DNA of 64,000 nt, taken from assembly GCF_000425225.1 (NCBI RefSeq), contig NZ_KE384331.1, positions 53,336-117,335 of the forward strand, in the 5' to 3' direction. The translations under genes and the position numbers were made by a program. The notes under the pieces are model-generated. The model was given only the letters and a program-made list of their open reading frames with translations. It was not told the DNA's origin and did no database searches. Shown here in pieces: positions 17,629 through 25,072 of this stretch. Numbering within the stretch: position 1 is the stretch's first letter; every line of letters starts with the position of its first letter. Source of the DNA: Pontibacillus marinus BH030004 = DSM 16465. GTDB lineage: Bacteria; Bacillota; Bacilli; Bacillales; BH030062.

Positions 17629-18201
17629 CTACTCTTCATCCTCCACTTCATCACCAGCAAAACTAGTTTTCCCCACTATATGCTCCACCGTTTCAATAAC
17701 CTCAAATTGTTCAGATAAACCATTGATGATCAAAGATGAACCATCAGTAGGTTTTTCCATAAATGCGTACCAAATATGTTTTCCCTGAGAGTGAAGGGTT
17801 TTGGGCTTTATCTCCTTTTCTTCAAGTGTTATTCGAACGTATTTCACATCTGGGTTCGTAACTTTTCCATATAGCATTGGAAATGGAGAGTTTTCATTCG
17901 CTTGCATCATCAACTGATGGGAAGTAAATGGGCTGGATGTTTTTGTGTGTCCACCTCTGTCTAATGTCGCCTCCCATCCACCTGATGTTTTTTGTATAAA
18001 TGCTGCTGAAAGAGGCGAGGAACCTTCACTTTTCGGCTCATAAAAAACCACTACGCCATTCTCTACCTTTTTATGATGAAAAATGGACTCATACTCCTCT
18101 ATCTCAGATAAAGCATCCAGAATACTTTCTTTCGCCTTTCCCTCTGTACACCCCGAGATGAACAAGGTCATAAAAGCTAATAAAATGCTCAACCTTTTCA
18201 A
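17629..18201 (-). CDS. Hypothetical lipoprotein (190 residues)
   Basis: A TTG start follows AGGAGGGG. The signal peptide ends in the lipobox FISGC with Cys at 18. The mature protein has no recognised domain. It shows strand-like segments (VVVFYEPKSEG, WEATLDRGG, VKYVRITLEEKEI, IWYAFMEKP) and a very acidic end (GDEVEDEE). It is first of the three-gene set with the DUF4440 protein and the second lipoprotein. The layout resembles small secreted-protein families of Bacillaceae; the role is unknown. Confidence 0.75.
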   Translation of the reverse strand: MKRLSILLAFMTLFISGCTEGKAKESILDALSEIEEYESIFHHKKVENGVVVFYEPKSEGSSPLSAAFIQKTSGGWEATLDRGGHTKTSSPFTSHQLMMQANENSPFPMLYGKVTNPDVKYVRITLEEKEIKPKTLHSQGKHIWYAFMEKPTDGSSLIINGLSEQFEVIETVEHIVGKTSFAGDEVEDEE

Positions 18202-18358
18202 CAGATTCCCCTCCTACATCACAAAACCAAATCGTTTATTGGTAATATTAACATAATATGGTACACATTTTACCTTCGAACTTACATTTGATTGAATTTT
18301 CTCAACCATGTTACTGTTTGTTTGGAAGAATTTTGTGTCATAGGAAAGGAGAAACACG

Positions 18359-19165
18359 ATGTCAGATCTTATTCAACATACACCTAAACCACGCACCCGA
18401 GATACCATACGCCGTGATCTTCAGGAAATGGGGATTCAAAAAGGAATGACAATCATGGTCCATTCCTCCCTTTCCTCTATAGGATGGGTAAATGGTGGAG
18501 CCGTAGCTGTTATCCAGGCCCTCATGGATGTGGTGACCGAACAGGGAAATATCGTGATGCCATCGCAATCTGATGATGCTGTGGATCCTTCTTATTGGAG
18601 TAAGCCATCTGTACCGGAAGAATGGTGGGAAGAGATTCGAAACACATTTCCTGCTTATCATCCTAACTATACTCCAGCATCACGTATGGGACAGATTGTG
18701 GACATATTCCGTACCTTCCCTAACGTAAAACGGAGTAGTCACCCACACAATTCTTTTGCTGCATGGGGAAAGGATAGCGAAACCATCATTCAGGACCATT
18801 CTTTAGATTTTAGTTTTGGAGAAGAATCTCCATTAAAAACCCTATATGATCTGGACGCTAACATCCTTTTCATTGGCACTGACTATGGGAGTTGTACTGC
18901 TTTTCATTTAGCAGAAAATCGCACGTATTTCAAAGAGATTATCACGAAAAAAGCTACAGTTCTTGAAAATGATGAAGAAATAAGAAAGTCGTTTCAAGAC
19001 CTCGAAACACGAGAGGATTTATTTGAACAAATTGGGCTGGATTTCGAGAAACAGTATGGAGTAACAAAAGGACTAATCGGTTCCGCTTCTTCTCGCCTTT
19101 TTTCACTTCAAGAAGCTGTGGACTACGCTGAAAAATGGCTAAACCATTATTACCAAAGTGGATAA
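18359..19165 (+). CDS. AAC(3)-family aminoglycoside N3'-acetyltransferase-like protein
   Basis: The 268-residue protein belongs to the antibiotic NAT family (PF02522). It has MTIMVHSSLSSIGWVNGG, the MPSQSDDAVDP segment, the SHPHNSFAAWGKD motif with the conserved His pair, and LFIGTDYGSCTAFHLAE. Chromosomal members in Bacillus (YokD type) usually do not give clinical aminoglycoside resistance. Acetyl transfer to an unknown amine is the safe reading. The ATG follows AAAGGAGA. It stands alone, and a weak hairpin at about 19172-19210 may end it. Confidence 0.87.
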   Translation: MSDLIQHTPKPRTRDTIRRDLQEMGIQKGMTIMVHSSLSSIGWVNGGAVAVIQALMDVVTEQGNIVMPSQSDDAVDPSYWSKPSVPEEWWEEIRNTFPAYHPNYTPASRMGQIVDIFRTFPNVKRSSHPHNSFAAWGKDSETIIQDHSLDFSFGEESPLKTLYDLDANILFIGTDYGSCTAFHLAENRTYFKEIITKKATVLENDEEIRKSFQDLETREDLFEQIGLDFEKQYGVTKGLIGSASSRLFSLQEAVDYAEKWLNHYYQSG

Positions 19166-19410
19166 TTTATTGATAAGGGGAGGAGGGCTTGGGTAGCCTC
19201 TTCCCCTATCTACATTCCCTTTACAAAACCTAAATAATTTTCTACACTTTCAGACATATTTTGATAAAAATCACACTCAATCCCCTGATAAATGCAGTTT
19301 TTGTAGAATACTTTTTTGTTTAACCCTGTTTAACGGTGGTATAGATAAGTAAATCATTCATCACAGAACTCCACTTGATTCTAACTAACCTTGATGGGGA
19401 GGCGGAGAAA

Positions 19411-19524
19411 GTGAAGATTAAAGCTCGAAGTTGGAGTATGTTAACAAACCAGGACAAAATGTTTCTGTTACGAGCCATTAGTCAACGTTCAAAGTTCCAA
19501 CACCAGCTTGTTGAAAAGGTTTAA
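19411..19524 (+). CDS. Candidate small basic protein (37 residues)
   Basis: A GTG start lies 5-10 bp after GGGGAGGCGGAG. It opens a 37-codon frame whose product is basic and likely helical (TNQDKMFLLRAISQRSKFQH). The 570-bp gap around it has no other gene. It matches no family I recognise. The good ribosome binding site is the main support; without conservation data it could be chance. The rest of the gap (19166-19737) is AT-rich and shows nothing else clear. Confidence 0.4.
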   Translation: MKIKARSWSMLTNQDKMFLLRAISQRSKFQHQLVEKV

Positions 19525-19737
19525 TAGGATACAAAAATTATATAACAATTTTATCTACTACCTACTTTTAACCCTTCAGGACCTAATGAAATACACGCTT
19601 ACCTAAGATTCTTCCACCCTCCTATAAAATATATTTCATCACTACATTTATAAGATGTCACTTTTTCATTTTGTAAGTATGTATTCCCCCCTTTCTGTCA
19701 ATGATGGTAAGGATCTGATAGAAAGGATGAGGGGAGT

Positions 19738-20412
19738 TTGGAATATGCTCAAATATTAATTGAAACGATCACCGGCTTTTTATGCTTATTTGTTCTTACA
19801 AAAGTTCTGGGTAAAACTCAAATCACCCAAATTACAGCCTTTGATTTTATAGCTGCACTTGTTCTTGGAGAACTCGTTGGGAATGCTTTATACGATAAAG
19901 AAGTTGGCATATCCCAAGTACTCTATGCTGTCTTCCTATGGGGATTATTGATCTATGTAACAGAATGGGTTACACAAAAGTTTAAAGGGTCAAGGGCACT
20001 TTTAGAAGGCCGACCTAGCGTGATTATATACAAAGGAAAATTACAATATCAAAATATGAAAAAAGGCAGACTGGATATCAACCAACTCCAGCACCTTTTA
20101 CGTTCTAAAGAAGTGTTCTCTTTACAGGATGTAGAATACGCAGTACTTGAAACCGATGGAACAGTATCAGTCTTACGAAAATCACTCGAACAAACACCAA
20201 GTCGTGGAGACCTTAACTTAACTCCACAAACCGTTGAGTTAGCTCGAACGTTAATTAGTGATGGCGAAATCGTTTGGGATAACTTAAAGGAAGAAGGTTT
20301 AGATGAAGGCTGGCTAGAAAAAGAACTGCAAAAACAACAATTCACTTCTGCCAAAGATGTACTCTATGCTGAATATAAAAAAGGAGAAGCCCTGCATGTC
20401 CAACCATACTAG
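19738..20412 (+). CDS. DUF421 membrane protein (YetF/YrbG type)
   Basis: The TTG start is 10 bp after AAAGGA. The protein (224 residues) has three membrane helices (about 5-25, 30-50, 55-80) with LTKVLGKTQITQITAFDFIAALVLGELVGN, the family hallmark. A cytosolic DUF421 domain follows with RALLEGRPSVIIYKGKL, LRSKEVFSLQDVEYAVLETDG and LSV-type strands. Members are linked to spore germination and stress in Bacillus, with unknown chemistry. Its end overlaps the convergent hydrolase gene by 4 bp, with no terminator between. Confidence 0.92.
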   Translation: MEYAQILIETITGFLCLFVLTKVLGKTQITQITAFDFIAALVLGELVGNALYDKEVGISQVLYAVFLWGLLIYVTEWVTQKFKGSRALLEGRPSVIIYKGKLQYQNMKKGRLDINQLQHLLRSKEVFSLQDVEYAVLETDGTVSVLRKSLEQTPSRGDLNLTPQTVELARTLISDGEIVWDNLKEEGLDEGWLEKELQKQQFTSAKDVLYAEYKKGEALHVQPY

Positions 20413-21311
20413 GCTTCTCCTTTTATTTTAAATATCCATCGGTAATGGTCAATCTTATGCTCCACTTGCTCCTGCTTAATCAATGCAAGGAGGTAAGCGG
20501 TAACGGCTGTACGAAACATGAGCCATTGTGACAGCTGAGGCGTTTGAATTTCATATTCCTCACACATATATACAATCAGATCTTCATGGGCTACAGGTTC
20601 ATTTTCTTTAATGAACTCTCTCAGCATATGAAGAAGCTCGTGGTGATAAGTAATATTCGCATCTACCGTTTGATGAAAGTCTTCTTCATATACCCCATGC
20701 CCCGGCAAAGCACCTTGCGCTGGAATATCCTTCAGCTTGTACAAGGATTGAATCGCCAGATGAGCATCGGTTAGAAAAGGAATCTTATGTTTATGAAGCA
20801 ACTCCTCACTAAAGTAACTATCCCCTGCAAATAAACAATCATGAATGAAAATCCCTAATTGATAATAGCTATGACCAGGGAGTAAGTATGTTGTAAAGTT
20901 AAAGCCATCACGTTCATAAACCCCTTCTTGCAATACTTCATCAATAAAGATGGACTTTCCTTCTAAAAATTTGTTTCGCAACTCTGGGAGAGGATCATTT
21001 CCTCCGAATAAGTAGAGAGGCTCCAATGACGGATTGCGTAAAATGGCTTCCTCATAAAACGGAGCAAATGTATAAACGGGCCGATCCTGCTGCAAATATG
21101 ACCCACCTCCGTAGTGATCGGAATGAGCGTGGGTGATAAATAGATGCGTGACCGGATAATTGTGTTCATCAAGCTGCTTTAGCACTTTTTTCATCGTTTG
21201 CGCATCTATTCCCGCATCAACAAGCATACCTGAATCTCCTTGCCAGATATAACCGATGTTGACTGGACCTTTAAAATAAAATAGGTTTTGGTTGATTTGG
21301 GTGAGCTGCAT
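20409..21311 (-). CDS. Metallo-beta-lactamase-fold hydrolase
   Basis: The ATG at 21311 is 9 bp after AAGGAG; an in-frame ATG at 21332 lacks a site. The 300-residue protein has the zinc motif THAHSDHYGG, a later LLPGHSYYQLGIF, FAGDSYFSEE and LPGHG, which complete the metal set. A helical C-terminal domain (about 215-300) resembles those of RNase Z-unrelated glyoxalase-II-like hydrolases. The substrate is unknown. It converges on the DUF421 gene with overlapping stop codons. Confidence 0.87.
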   Translation of the reverse strand: MQLTQINQNLFYFKGPVNIGYIWQGDSGMLVDAGIDAQTMKKVLKQLDEHNYPVTHLFITHAHSDHYGGGSYLQQDRPVYTFAPFYEEAILRNPSLEPLYLFGGNDPLPELRNKFLEGKSIFIDEVLQEGVYERDGFNFTTYLLPGHSYYQLGIFIHDCLFAGDSYFSEELLHKHKIPFLTDAHLAIQSLYKLKDIPAQGALPGHGVYEEDFHQTVDANITYHHELLHMLREFIKENEPVAHEDLIVYMCEEYEIQTPQLSQWLMFRTAVTAYLLALIKQEQVEHKIDHYRWIFKIKGEA

Positions 21312-21343
21312 CGAAATCGACTCCTTAGGCATTCAAACGTTTA

Positions 21344-21625
21344 CTAAATACTTTCGTTAAAATGCCTTCCTATTCCTGTTAACTCTGAGTAAATTTTATG
21401 AACTTTTGATGCATATATCGTTTTAGATGTATAGATTGCTTCTTGTTCCTGTTTATAATCTTGGTAATCTTTACGGTCTTGTTCTCTTGGTTCACGTTCT
21501 CGTAGTTGTTCTTCCAAGTTTGCTTTAAATACCGGATCAATGTAAAAGGGATCATTTTCAATTGGTTGCACACGTTCATGATAATCTTGGTATTGGTAAT
21601 GCGCCACAGGTAAAATGTAACCCAT
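21344..21625 (-). CDS. Small conserved hypothetical protein (93 residues)
   Basis: The ATG follows AGGAGGGATG. The product starts MGYILPVAHYQYQDYHERV, a pattern I associate with short conserved Bacillaceae proteins of unknown role. It continues as a strongly charged Glu/Arg/Lys-rich helix and is rich in Tyr. It has no signal or membrane segment. A CATATGCTA sequence 40-50 bp upstream fits a sigma-K -10 box, but its -35 spacing is poor. It lies at the edge of the spore-coat island. Confidence 0.7.
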   Translation of the reverse strand: MGYILPVAHYQYQDYHERVQPIENDPFYIDPVFKANLEEQLREREPREQDRKDYQDYKQEQEAIYTSKTIYASKVHKIYSELTGIGRHFNESI

Positions 21626-21794
21626 ATTTCATCCCTCCTATTTATTCTTTACCCTATAATTAGCATATGTATTCGTGTAAACTTCTATGTTTCATAGGGT
21701 GTCAACCTATTTTTTTTATAAATTAGGTGGTTGGTAGGAGATGGTTCCGTTACCTATTAATCTAGATAGGGAGGTTGAACTAATGTCACATATT

Positions 21795-21822
21795 AAAAAC
21801 TTCCCATGCCAGGCACGAGAAG
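21795..21822 (-). terminator. Terminator of the 22 kb small-gene pair
   Basis: On the minus strand CTTCTCGTG pairs with CATGGGAAG around a 5-nt loop and is followed by TTTTT, directly after the stop at 21824. Confidence 0.75.
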
Positions 21823-21823
21823 T

Positions 21824-22051
21824 TTAATCTTCCATCTTTTTTTCTAATTCCTTCATGGCTTTTTCGACTTCCCCAATTCCTTTTGTGAATTGCTTATGCC
21901 AATCCTCATGCCAGGAGTTAAATTCTTTCTCAAAATTCGCATGCTTCTTTTCAGGAAATTGGAACCAATGTTCTTTTTTATCCAAGTGTTTATGAATATC
22001 ATGAATTGGCTTCATCCAATGTGGGTGAAATACTCTTGGTCGTCTCCTCAT
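21824..22051 (-). CDS. Small His/Trp-rich charged protein (75 residues)
   Basis: The product begins MRRRPRVFHPHW and has six His and four Trp residues before an amphipathic Glu/Lys helix. It matches no family I know. The ATG is 1 bp after the upstream stop (TAATATG), and GAAGAAG upstream is only a weak binding site, so translation is probably coupled to the gene before it. Its place in the coat island, and a sigma-K-like promoter ahead of the pair, suggest a spore-coat or mother-cell protein. That is inference. Confidence 0.7.
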   Translation of the reverse strand: MRRRPRVFHPHWMKPIHDIHKHLDKKEHWFQFPEKKHANFEKEFNSWHEDWHKQFTKGIGEVEKAMKELEKKMED

Positions 22052-22052
22052 A

Positions 22053-22163
22053 TTATCGCTTCTTCTTCCCGCAACCGCAGCCTTTTTTCTTCTTTACTCC
22101 TGACTTTGAAGATTTCTTATTTGTTTTTACAGGTTTAAATTTCTTGGAGTCTGACGATCTCAC
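22053..22163 (-). CDS. Lys-rich microprotein with a C-terminal CGCG motif (36 residues)
   Basis: The GTG at 22163 lies 5 bp after GGGG. The peptide is very basic (about 15 Lys/Arg) and ends KKKKGCGCGKKKR. A second GTG 6 bp upstream is an alternative start. Its TAA is one base from the ATG of the 75-residue gene, so the pair is coupled. Paired Cys in a basic tail may allow metal binding or cross-linking in the coat. A CATACTTTA -10 box lies about 40 bp upstream. I do not recognise it. Confidence 0.6.
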   Translation of the reverse strand: MRSSDSKKFKPVKTNKKSSKSGVKKKKGCGCGKKKR

Positions 22164-22201
22164 AATCACCCCATCCTTTCATACAAACTAAACCTTCTCT
22201 A

Positions 22202-22230
22202 TAAAGTATGAAAAAGATGAGACATCCGTA
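22202..22230 (-). promoter_or_regulatory. Sigma-K-like promoter of the microprotein pair
   Basis: On the minus strand a CATACTTTA box (22202-22210; consensus CATAnnnTA) is preceded at 16 bp by TACG, which carries the AC of the -35 element. Confidence 0.45.
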
Positions 22231-22241
22231 TGGGTAATGTC

Positions 22242-22586
22242 CTACTCGCCTTGAAAAATTTCAAATAAGAGTGCTACCACACCACTAATTGCAAAAATGA
22301 TCCATAAAGGATATAGGATCGGAACATATAAATAACTTATCAAAACGACTGCTGAGACCCAAAAGCCCGTACACCAATGACAGCTTAATAGCTCTCCTAT
22401 AAAAGCACGTAGCCCACGACCTTTTATTTCAATGTAGGTTTCCGTCTCTCCATCCTCTGTTTCATGCTCTACATATCGATGAAATGGCTTTCTTATCCAC
22501 TCTGTAATCGAATCGTACACGAATAAACGAGTAATTCGAAAGCTTGCAAAAACTAAGATTAATAGTTCCATCCATGACACAGACAT
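22242..22586 (-). CDS. yjcA: DUF1360 sporulation membrane protein, YjcA-like
   Basis: A 114-residue protein with the DUF1360 hallmarks FASFRITRLFVYD and GELLSCHWCTGFWVS, and two C-terminal membrane helices (about 70-90 and 92-110). B. subtilis YjcA lies by cotO/cotZ and YngL is a paralogue. The family is mother-cell expressed and of unknown chemistry; the CxxC may bind metal. The ATG follows GGAGGGAGG. A CATAAACTA box 23 bp upstream fits sigma-K control. The symbol rests on family and neighbourhood. Confidence 0.83.
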   Translation of the reverse strand: MSVSWMELLILVFASFRITRLFVYDSITEWIRKPFHRYVEHETEDGETETYIEIKGRGLRAFIGELLSCHWCTGFWVSAVVLISYLYVPILYPLWIIFAISGVVALLFEIFQGE

Positions 22587-22608
22587 CCTTCTCCTCCCTC
22601 CTTTATCA

Positions 22609-22636
22609 TAGTTTATGTTTCTAGGACGAGGAGGTT
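22609..22636 (-). promoter_or_regulatory. Sigma-K-like promoter of yjcA
   Basis: A CATAAACTA -10 box (22609-22617) lies 15 bp from an AACC -35 box (22633-22636) on the minus strand, 23 bp before the gene. Confidence 0.55.
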
Positions 22637-22660
22637 GTGAGGATTTTTTTAATTAAACCA

Positions 22661-22690
22661 AAAAGCTGACCGATTTTAAGGTCAGCTTTT
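22661..22690 (-). terminator. Terminator of the 22.7 kb coat-like gene
   Basis: AAAAGCTGACC/GGTCAGCTTTT with an 8-nt loop; it ends 10 bp from the stop on the minus strand. Confidence 0.8.
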
Positions 22691-22700
22691 ACGCTTGGAG

Positions 22701-22931
22701 CTAGATCCATGAAAATGGTGGACGACCGTCATCTTCTTTCTCATCTTGTTCTTCTACCTCTTCAACGGTCTCTTCTTTTACTTCTTCTTCCTCTTGACCA
22801 CGTGATCCGCGTGGCCCGAAAAACGGATCAAATGGAGGGCGGTTATGAGGACGGCGTCTTGGCTCCACAAAGACGTTATCCGCATAAATCACTAAGTCAT
22901 CTACCTTGATCACTTTCTTTCTATCTGACAT
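22701..22931 (-). CDS. Coat-like acidic hypothetical protein (76 residues)
   Basis: It starts KKVIKVDDLVIYADNVFVEP, a short beta motif. A Pro/Arg segment (RRRPHNRPPFDPFFGPRG) and a run of Glu with Val (EEEEVKEETVEEVEEQ) follow. This low-complexity build is typical of small spore proteins. It is divergent from cotZ and has its own possible sigma-K promoter and terminator. The ATG is preceded by GGAGTG. I do not recognise a named family. Confidence 0.7.
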   Translation of the reverse strand: MSDRKKVIKVDDLVIYADNVFVEPRRRPHNRPPFDPFFGPRGSRGQEEEEVKEETVEEVEEQDEKEDDGRPPFSWI

Positions 22932-23044
22932 GCCATTTCACTCCTTCAAATTCTTCCGTGGTGATGTAACCAATGAGATTGTGTAACGCTTCTTCACCTA
23001 ACACAAAGAAAGGTGAATACATCACATAACACGTTTATCGATAA

Positions 23045-23073
23045 TATCCTATGACCAACACCTAGAACATGTA
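23045..23073 (-). promoter_or_regulatory. Possible sigma-K promoter of the 22.7 kb gene
   Basis: CATAGGATA (23045-23053) fits CATAnnnTA, with TACA 16 bp upstream on the minus strand. The leader of about 110 nt is long, so this is tentative. Confidence 0.4.
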
Positions 23074-23195
23074 TAGGCAAAAGCCCTTGTATGGAAAAAG
23101 AAAAACAAGTGAAAAATCAGACCAAGCATATTTTCAGTTACTAAATCTGTCTTATAAGGATCTTCTTATAAAATATTTAAATACGGGCTCATGCC

Positions 23196-23225
23196 CACAC
23201 ATTCAGGGCACAAGCACATATTCTA
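23196..23225 (+). promoter_or_regulatory. Sigma-K-like promoter of cotZ
   Basis: CATATTCTA (23217-23225) fits the sigma-K -10 box; CACA at 23196-23199 (17-bp spacer) or 23198-23201 (15 bp) supplies the -35. It lies 44 bp before cotZ. Confidence 0.55.
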
Positions 23226-23268
23226 TTAAAGACAATAAGTCAATAAATCGAGAAAGGGGAAATGACAC

Positions 23269-23721
23269 ATGGGTTGTGGAAAAAGACACGACACTGAAGG
23301 CTGTGTATGTGACATATTAAAAGAGATCGTTGATGCTCAAAACGATGTTACAGATGATTGTAACTCCAGCTGTGAACAATCTATTAACGAACTAATGGGT
23401 GATGTTGGAGGTAACAGTTTAGATACAGTACCAGTAATCCTATACTGCAAAGATTGCAAACCATTCAAAGGGTTTGGTGCTCGCCGCGGAGAGATTGGTC
23501 ACATCCGCGAAAGCTTCATCTTCCGCGTAAAAGAGGTAGACGAAGATTGCGAATGTGCACTTCTAGAGCTACTTCTTGATCCAACAGCTAAAGATGACAA
23601 ACCAGAATCTCCTACATGCCAAAAAACTGACGACCTAACCGCAACAGGCATCTGCATCACAGTTGACCTTAGCTGCTTCTGCCACATCACTTGCCTACCA
23701 GCAATTGATGCAATGGCGTAA
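23269..23721 (+). CDS. cotZ: Spore coat/crust protein of the CotY/CotZ family
   Basis: A 150-residue Cys-rich protein (about 15 Cys). It shows the family layout: an N-terminal CGKRHDTEGCVCDILKEIVDAQ, the middle VPVILYCKDCKPFKGFGARRG, and ESFIFRVKEVDEDCECALLELL. It ends DLSCFCHITCLPAIDAM. CotY and CotZ form disulphide-linked crystalline layers of the outermost coat (crust) in B. subtilis. The ATG lies 9 bp after AAAGGGG. Only one such gene is seen here. A sigma-K-like promoter upstream and a strong terminator downstream mark it as its own unit. Confidence 0.92.
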   Translation: MGCGKRHDTEGCVCDILKEIVDAQNDVTDDCNSSCEQSINELMGDVGGNSLDTVPVILYCKDCKPFKGFGARRGEIGHIRESFIFRVKEVDEDCECALLELLLDPTAKDDKPESPTCQKTDDLTATGICITVDLSCFCHITCLPAIDAMA

Positions 23722-23749
23722 GAAAAGCGGAAGCGCCTACTAAGTAAGA

Positions 23750-23788
23750 AAAAGCCAGGTACCTCACGCTTAAGGTACCTGGCTTTTA
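23750..23788 (+). terminator. Terminator of cotZ
   Basis: A 14-bp perfect stem AAAAGCCAGGTACC with its complement and a T-run. A half-copy of the family-B repeat (AAAAGCGGAAGCGCC at 23723-23737) sits between stop and stem. Confidence 0.85.
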
Positions 23789-23816
23789 ATTCGTCATTTA
23801 GGATGGTCAGAGTTTC

Positions 23817-24761
23817 TTAAACAGACTTTCTAGCATTCTTAATTTTATACATATGTTGATCTGCTAACACGTACAGCCTTTCCATATTAGAAAAAGAAGA
23901 AGGGACATGAGCCATACCGATCGACATGTTTATCTTAATGGTGTCTTCCTGCTCATTAAACTGATTAAAGGTTTCATTTATTTGGTGACGTAGCCTACCC
24001 ACATCTTGTTCGTTACCTTCTATAATAATCGCAAACTCATCGCCACCAATTCTTGTTACAGTTACATGGGGTGAAGAGAATTGATTCAACAGTTGACCAA
24101 TAACCCTGATCACCTCATCCCCTTTTTTATGACCATATTGATCATTAATTAATTTTAGGTCATCCATATCACAAAGGATAATACCAACAGAACGATCTTC
24201 TTTCAGATCAAACTGTTTCATCAACCGCTCGAAGTAATCTCGATTATAGACTCCTGTTAATGAGTCATGATTAGCCTGGTATTCCAACCTCCTCTGTAAT
24301 TTCACTTTATCATCAATATTACGAATAATACCCTGTAACCCCGTCATGATCCCTCTTTCAAAAATGGGTGTGCAGTATTCCTCAAACCAATGGAATTCCC
24401 CATAGTCATCTTTCCATCTCTGAACAATAGGCTTGCTGTAATCAAGGTCACCTGTCACTTTTTTATACAATAAAGGAAAGTCTTCTGGATGAATTCGTTC
24501 AAAAATAATGTATGGGTTTTCAAAACTTTTTTGAACAATGTTTCCACCTAATACATGTTCTATGGAAGGACTTAAGTAATGAAACTTCATTTCAGGCTCA
24601 ACATCACATATATAGATGATATCTTTTGAGTTTTCGACTAATTGATAGATTCTTTTTGCATTCGATAATTTTTCTTGCATCTTGATCCAACCAAAGTAAT
24701 ATAATCCGAATATCCCTACTATTGCTCCGATCAATGTCAGGCTAAGCTCTAACCACTCCAC
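23817..24761 (-). CDS. Diguanylate cyclase with membrane anchor and PAS domain
   Basis: The GTG at 24761 is used because GGGGAGGT lies just before it; the ATG at 24785 would place that site inside the gene. The protein (314 residues) has one membrane helix (6-25), a PAS domain (about 35-155, with DIIYICD and HPEDFP) and a GGDEF domain (160-310) with intact GGDEF at 239-243. The inhibitory RxxD site, expected at 230-233, is replaced by SPHV. It should make c-di-GMP without classic product inhibition. The gene lies behind a c-di-GMP riboswitch, so feedback may act on its mRNA. Confidence 0.93.
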   Translation of the reverse strand: MEWLELSLTLIGAIVGIFGLYYFGWIKMQEKLSNAKRIYQLVENSKDIIYICDVEPEMKFHYLSPSIEHVLGGNIVQKSFENPYIIFERIHPEDFPLLYKKVTGDLDYSKPIVQRWKDDYGEFHWFEEYCTPIFERGIMTGLQGIIRNIDDKVKLQRRLEYQANHDSLTGVYNRDYFERLMKQFDLKEDRSVGIILCDMDDLKLINDQYGHKKGDEVIRVIGQLLNQFSSPHVTVTRIGGDEFAIIIEGNEQDVGRLRHQINETFNQFNEQEDTIKINMSIGMAHVPSSFSNMERLYVLADQHMYKIKNARKSV

Positions 24762-24797
24762 ATCCTTACCTCCCCTAAATGACACCTATTTCTCCAT

Positions 24798-24835
24798 ACA
24801 AAAAAGCGGCCCGAAAAAATCGGAACCACTTTAAT
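24798..24835 (-). terminator. Riboswitch expression-platform terminator
   Basis: On the minus strand AAGTGGTTC pairs with GGGCCGCTT (with wobbles) around a T-rich loop, followed by TTTTTT. It lies between the c-di-GMP aptamer and the cyclase start, so ligand binding may decide whether transcription continues. Confidence 0.75.
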
Positions 24836-24855
24836 TTAGGTTCTATTATTTCTTC

Positions 24856-24940
24856 GGTAACCCGGCTACCATAGATTGCTCCTTAGGCCCGTGGCTTTGC
24901 GTCCTTATCTTATCAATAAGTTTGCCTTTGTCAGTATATT
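24856..24940 (-). ncRNA. c-di-GMP-I (GEMM) riboswitch aptamer
   Basis: The minus strand carries the family's fixed blocks in order: AAGGCAAAC, then GGACGCAAAGCCACGGGCCU, then AUGGUAGCCGGGUUACC, with pairing helices between. These match the c-di-GMP-I consensus (GGCAAACC, GGACGCAAAGCC, GGUAGCCGxGUUACC). The hairpin loop after the first block is not a clear GNRA. It is followed by a terminator and then a diguanylate cyclase gene. The ligand therefore most likely controls the enzyme that makes it. Confidence 0.93.
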
Positions 24941-24955
24941 CACATTTCTTGTATT

Positions 24956-24997
24956 AGTATAATATAAATGGGACTTAATACCAATGTTTTCGACAAA
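24956..24997 (-). promoter_or_regulatory. Promoter of the cyclase leader with a Spo0A box
   Basis: On the minus strand TTGGTA (24979-24984) and TATACT (24956-24961) are 17 bp apart and lie about 15 bp before the aptamer. TTTGTCGAA, a perfect match to the Spo0A box consensus, lies 4 bp upstream of the -35 (24989-24997). Confidence 0.65.
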
Positions 24998-25072
24998 ATC
25001 ATACAAAGTTTATTTTCTGTAAGTCATTGTACCCAAAAATTGTTTTATTCAAACAGGAAGAAAAAACCAGAC

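Noticed and set aside
18359..19165. Acquired aminoglycoside resistance gene
   Set aside because: No mobile element or composition change nearby; chromosomal AAC(3)-like proteins of Bacillus are common and often do not confer resistance.
21783..21827. 14-codon plus-strand ORF with a good AGGGAGG site
   Set aside because: Its sequence is the terminator hairpin of the minus-strand gene ending at 21824; the match to a binding site is probably chance.
23069..23320. 83-codon frame overlapping the cotZ start
   Set aside because: It runs through the sigma-K-like promoter and out of frame into cotZ; no binding site.
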